6,455 nt of DNA. It comes from Comamonas sp. (lineage in GTDB: Bacteria; Pseudomonadota; Gammaproteobacteria; Burkholderiales; Burkholderiaceae_C). The DNA is taken from assembly GCA_019236485.1 (NCBI GenBank), contig JAFAIY010000242.1, forward strand, positions 1 to 6,455. Reading direction: 5' to 3'. Under the pieces are notes generated by a model. That model was given only the letters and a program-made list of their open reading frames with translations. It searched no databases and was not told the DNA's origin. Below, one piece after another: positions 5,159 to 6,455 of this stretch. Every line of letters begins with the position of its first letter. Position 1 is the stretch's first letter. Made by a program: the position numbers and the translations under genes.

Positions 5159-5285
5159 TATGATGCCTTGATTGATTTGCGCTGCAACATCCAAGCCTGT
5201 TCAAGGCTTGCCGTCTGCGGCGCCCGAACCTGAAAACGCGAATTTGCGGGCATTGGCCACGCCAGGCCCGCAGGAAAGAGAAGCC
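5159..5285 (+). promoter_or_regulatory. Structured leader of moaC with candidate -10 and ribosome binding site
   Basis: TATGAT (5159-5164) could be a -10 element, with no strong -35, giving a leader of about 115 nt. CAAGCCT (5192-5198) pairs with AGGCTTG (5204-5210) around GTTCA. Further on, TGCGGGC (5245-5251) pairs perfectly with GCCCGCA (5266-5272), with an inner TGGC/GCCA stem (5254-5257 with 5261-5264) closing a CAC loop. That hairpin's last base begins the AGGAAAGAG ribosome binding site (5272-5280). CGGGC (5247-5251) can instead pair with GCCCG (5222-5226), so two folds compete. I see no resemblance to the molybdenum cofactor RNA motif. Confidence 0.4.
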
Positions 5286-5759
5286 ATGTCCACCCTTACC
5301 CACTTCGACGCCCAAGGCCAGGCCCATATGGTGGACGTAGGCGCCAAGCCCGCTACCCACCGCGTGGCCGTGGCCGAAGGCCGCATCAGCATGAAGCCCG
5401 AGACCCTGGCCATCGTGCAAAGCGGCACGGCCAAAAAAGGCGATGTACTGGGCGTGGCCCGCATCGCCGCCATCATGGCCGCCAAAAAGACCAGCGACCT
5501 TATCCCCCTGTGCCACCCCCTGGCCCTGACCCGCGTGGCCGTGGAGTTTGAACTACAGCCCGAATCCAGCTCCATCCTCTGCACCGCCACCGTCGAACTG
5601 AAAGGCCAGACCGGCGTGGAGATGGAAGCCCTGACTGCCGTGCAGGTCGGCTTGCTCACGATCTACGATATGTGCAAGGCCGTGGACAAGGGAATGGTGA
5701 TGGAGGGGGTGAGAGTGCTGGAGAAGCACGGGGGGAAGTCGGGGAGTTGGACGGTCTGA
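5286..5759 (+). CDS. moaC: Cyclic pyranopterin monophosphate synthase MoaC
   Basis: The 157-aa protein has the normal MoaC length and is colinear with the E. coli enzyme. After MoaA rearranges GTP to 3',8-cyclo-GTP, MoaC converts that intermediate to cyclic pyranopterin monophosphate, the first stable precursor of molybdenum cofactor, in the cytosol. Key blocks are intact: [20 protein letters not shown] (50-69), DLIPLCHPL (71-79) with H77, [10 protein letters not shown] (110-119) with E112 and E114, [10 protein letters not shown] (126-135) with D128 and K131, and the closing KHGGKSG (147-153). ATG 5286 is preceded by AGGAAAGAGAAGCC; an in-frame ATG at 5172 would add a 38-residue low-quality extension across the leader hairpins and is rejected. 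No other moa gene is in the window. The last 22 codons are unusually G-rich, with GGG, AGA and GGA codons unlike the rest of the gene. Confidence 0.96.
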   Translation: MSTLTHFDAQGQAHMVDVGAKPATHRVAVAEGRISMKPETLAIVQSGTAKKGDVLGVARIAAIMAAKKTSDLIPLCHPLALTRVAVEFELQPESSSILCTATVELKGQTGVEMEALTAVQVGLLTIYDMCKAVDKGMVMEGVRVLEKHGGKSGSWTV

Positions 5760-5780
5760 GACTTGCTACGTACAGAGCAG

Positions 5781-5828
5781 TTTTGATATCTATCAGCGCT
5801 TGCTTTGTATTAGTTGAAGGCTGATTTA
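5781..5828 (+). repeat. Dispersed 48-nt repeat, copy 1
   Basis: This begins TTTTGATATC and ends GGCTGATTTA. It aligns without gaps to the copy at 5982-6029, with the same length, TTTGATA near the start and GCTGATTT at the end. It includes AGCGCTTGC (5795-5803), a core I associate with the abundant Comamonadaceae repeat that starts TTTTGATAGCTGC and contains GCGCTTG. It lies 22 nt after moaC. Confidence 0.6.
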
Positions 5829-5840
5829 GCTTGAATTTTT
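5817..5840 (+). terminator. Weak terminator-like stem downstream of moaC
   Basis: AAGGCT (5817-5822) pairs with AGCTT (5828-5832), with one bulged G, around GATTT. It is followed by GAATTTTT ending at 5840. The stem is only five pairs and A/T-containing, and it overlaps the end of repeat copy 1. It is the only candidate transcript end for moaC that I can see. Confidence 0.3.
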
Positions 5841-5897
5841 CAGTGACATGCTTGATTTACGGACAGAGAGTGGGTCTCAGCCCGCCTTACCGGCCGG

Positions 5898-5928
5898 CTT
5901 TCTCTGGCACCAAAGAGTAAACAAAGAG
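5898..5928. repeat. Degenerate palindromic element with CTTTCTCTGG / CCAAAGAG arms
   Basis: CTTTCTCTGG (5898-5907) faces CCAAAGAG (5910-5917), followed by a second AAAGAG (5923-5928). This recalls the widespread proteobacterial intergenic pattern in which TTCTTTGG ... CCAAAGAAAGTAA is followed by AAAGAG and a GC-rich block. It is probably a decayed copy; the arms are imperfect. Confidence 0.35.
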
Positions 5929-5981
5929 CCGCCCCCTACTTCGGCCATCATAGGCGTGGGCACAAGCGATAGCTTTTTAAA

Positions 5982-6029
5982 ATTTGATAGCTGCTGCCAC
6001 AAGCTAGGCAAGAACTAGAAGCTGATTTC
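5982..6029 (+). repeat. Dispersed 48-nt repeat, copy 2
   Basis: This begins ATTTGATAGCTGCTGCC and ends CTAGAAGCTGATTTC. It has the same length and ends as copy 1, while the middle has diverged. A further GATAGCT lies just upstream (5968-5974). Confidence 0.6.
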
Positions 6030-6138
6030 ACCACCAAACATATGGCCCGCCCACTTCCATCCGTGTGGCTGCGTCTACGGCACGCTGTTCGGGCTGCGTT
6101 CATTGTCACCGGATTGCCAATGCTTGGTGACCTGACTT

Positions 6139-6167
6139 GCTACGCATGTTTGAGCGGCATGCGTAGC
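6139..6167. repeat. Perfect 10-bp inverted repeat
   Basis: GCTACGCATG (6139-6148) and CATGCGTAGC (6158-6167) are exact reverse complements around TTTGAGCGG. No T-tract follows on either strand, so it is not an intrinsic terminator. It could be a protein-binding site, an end of a small mobile repeat, or a remnant. Confidence 0.6.
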
Positions 6168-6261
6168 GCAGAGAGAGTTTTACCGCAGACTGAATGGCGT
6201 GATGCAGGTTCGCCTGTAGCGAAGCCAGGGGCACAGACAATCTGGGTCGTATTCTTTAATT

Positions 6262-6288
6262 CACTTTCTTGTGCGAGCAAGAAAAGTG
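6262..6288. repeat. Palindromic hairpin CACTTTCTTG ... CAAGAAAAGTG
   Basis: CACTTTCTTG (6262-6271) pairs with CAAGAAAAGTG (6278-6288), with one bulged A, around a TGCGAG loop. It resembles dispersed intergenic palindromes of proteobacteria, related in style to the element at 5898-5928. No T-run follows. Confidence 0.45.
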
Positions 6289-6333
6289 CATCGCCCACCT
6301 GGCCTCTGCCGCTGACGACAAAGCTGTGGCTGA

Positions 6334-6345
6334 TTTTGATAGCTG
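6334..6345 (+). repeat. Fragment of the 48-nt repeat (TTTTGATAGCTG)
   Basis: The bases TTTTGATAGCTG match the start of the dispersed repeat, here better than either full-length copy. The following sequence does not continue the match, so only the left end appears to be present. Confidence 0.45.
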
Positions 6346-6389
6346 CCTGTGCTCGATGTAATTAGGCGTAATGCACCGCTACGCTAGAG

Positions 6390-6455
6390 CTAGTTGTCAG
6401 GTCCCGGATGATTGCGCACGTTTTTTGCAAATAACTCCGGCACTTTCATCTTCCA
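6390..6455 (-). CDS. Possible 3' end of a gene entering from the right edge
   Basis: On the minus strand a frame is open from the right edge to a TAG at 6390-6392, giving 21 residues that read WKMKVPELFAKNVRNHPGPD and N. A second minus frame is open nearly as far. There is no family match and too little sequence to judge codon bias, so this may be chance. Confidence 0.15.
   Translation of the reverse strand, partial: WKMKVPELFAKNVRNHPGPDN

Larger units (their letters stand above)
5760..6455. other. Roughly 700-nt gene-poor region rich in degenerate repeats
   Basis: I see no convincing gene between moaC and the right edge. The sequence is more AT-rich than the flanking genes and its reading frames are short and lack native codon bias. 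The longest, 6042-6365 on the plus strand, has no recognisable domain and ends within a repeat copy. The region holds two copies plus a fragment of a 48-nt repeat, a weak terminator-like stem after moaC, several inverted repeats, and an 11-nt direct repeat GACTTGCTACG (5760-5770 and 6134-6144). It looks like an intergenic patchwork of small repeats and possibly decayed insertions. Confidence 0.6.

Noticed and set aside
5172..5285. Longer moaC start adding 38 residues
   Set aside because: It has no good ribosome binding site, crosses the leader hairpins, and is not part of the MoaC family.
5165..5285. Molybdenum cofactor riboswitch upstream of moaC
   Set aside because: The leader is short and I cannot match its stems to the known Moco RNA motif, so it is reported only as a structured leader.
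6042..6365. 107-codon plus-strand frame
   Set aside because: No recognisable domain, atypical codon use, inverted repeats throughout, and its end is formed by a dispersed repeat fragment.
1..6455. CRISPR arrays, tRNA or rRNA genes, complete insertion sequences
   Set aside because: No regularly spaced direct repeats, cloverleaf folds, ribosomal RNA sequence or transposase was seen on either strand.

Overview
The window looks like chromosomal DNA from a beta-proteobacterium of the order Burkholderiales, most likely family Comamonadaceae (Comamonas or Delftia-like). The reasons are high-GC genes, a DUF3717-DUF1289 protein, a YjbE-type TerC protein behind a yybP-ykoY leader, and two kinds of dispersed intergenic repeat that I associate with this family. 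This is recognition from memory; no database search was run.

Layout, left to right. (1) 1-77: the 3' end of a gene that reads as adenylosuccinate lyase (purB). (2) 84-188: a palindromic intergenic repeat. (3) 270-830: yaeQ on the plus strand, with a terminator at 829-858 that reaches into the 3' end of a convergent minus-strand gene (840-1259) encoding fused DUF3717 and DUF1289 domains. (4) 1372-3100: a manganese-linked unit on the plus strand. It holds an inverted repeat (1372-1396), a promoter (1402-1430), a yybP-ykoY manganese riboswitch aptamer (about 1437-1557), a 146-nt expression-platform region, a TerC/YjbE membrane protein (1703-2461), a hairpin-rich spacer, an unrecognised 151-aa protein with a TTG start (2586-3041), and a strong intrinsic terminator (3065-3100). 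(5) 3151-3501: a small YvlD/'phage holin 4'-type membrane protein whose 3' end overlaps by 42 nt the 3' end of a convergent exported M48 metalloprotease of BepA type (3460-5100, minus). (6) 5286-5759: moaC of molybdenum cofactor synthesis, divergent from the protease and behind a structured leader. (7) 5760-6455: about 700 bases with no convincing gene, carrying degenerate copies of a 48-nt repeat and several inverted repeats.

The genes are mostly unrelated housekeeping functions. The coherent system is the manganese unit: Mn2+ bound by the leader should raise production of the TerC-family protein, a likely Mn2+ exporter. The unknown protein sits between the TerC gene and the unit's only clear terminator, so it may be co-expressed and take part in the same response. 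I did not find a wholly new type of system. The best leads are that unknown gene, the hairpins separating it from the exporter gene, the inverted repeat abutting the riboswitch promoter, and the moaC leader.
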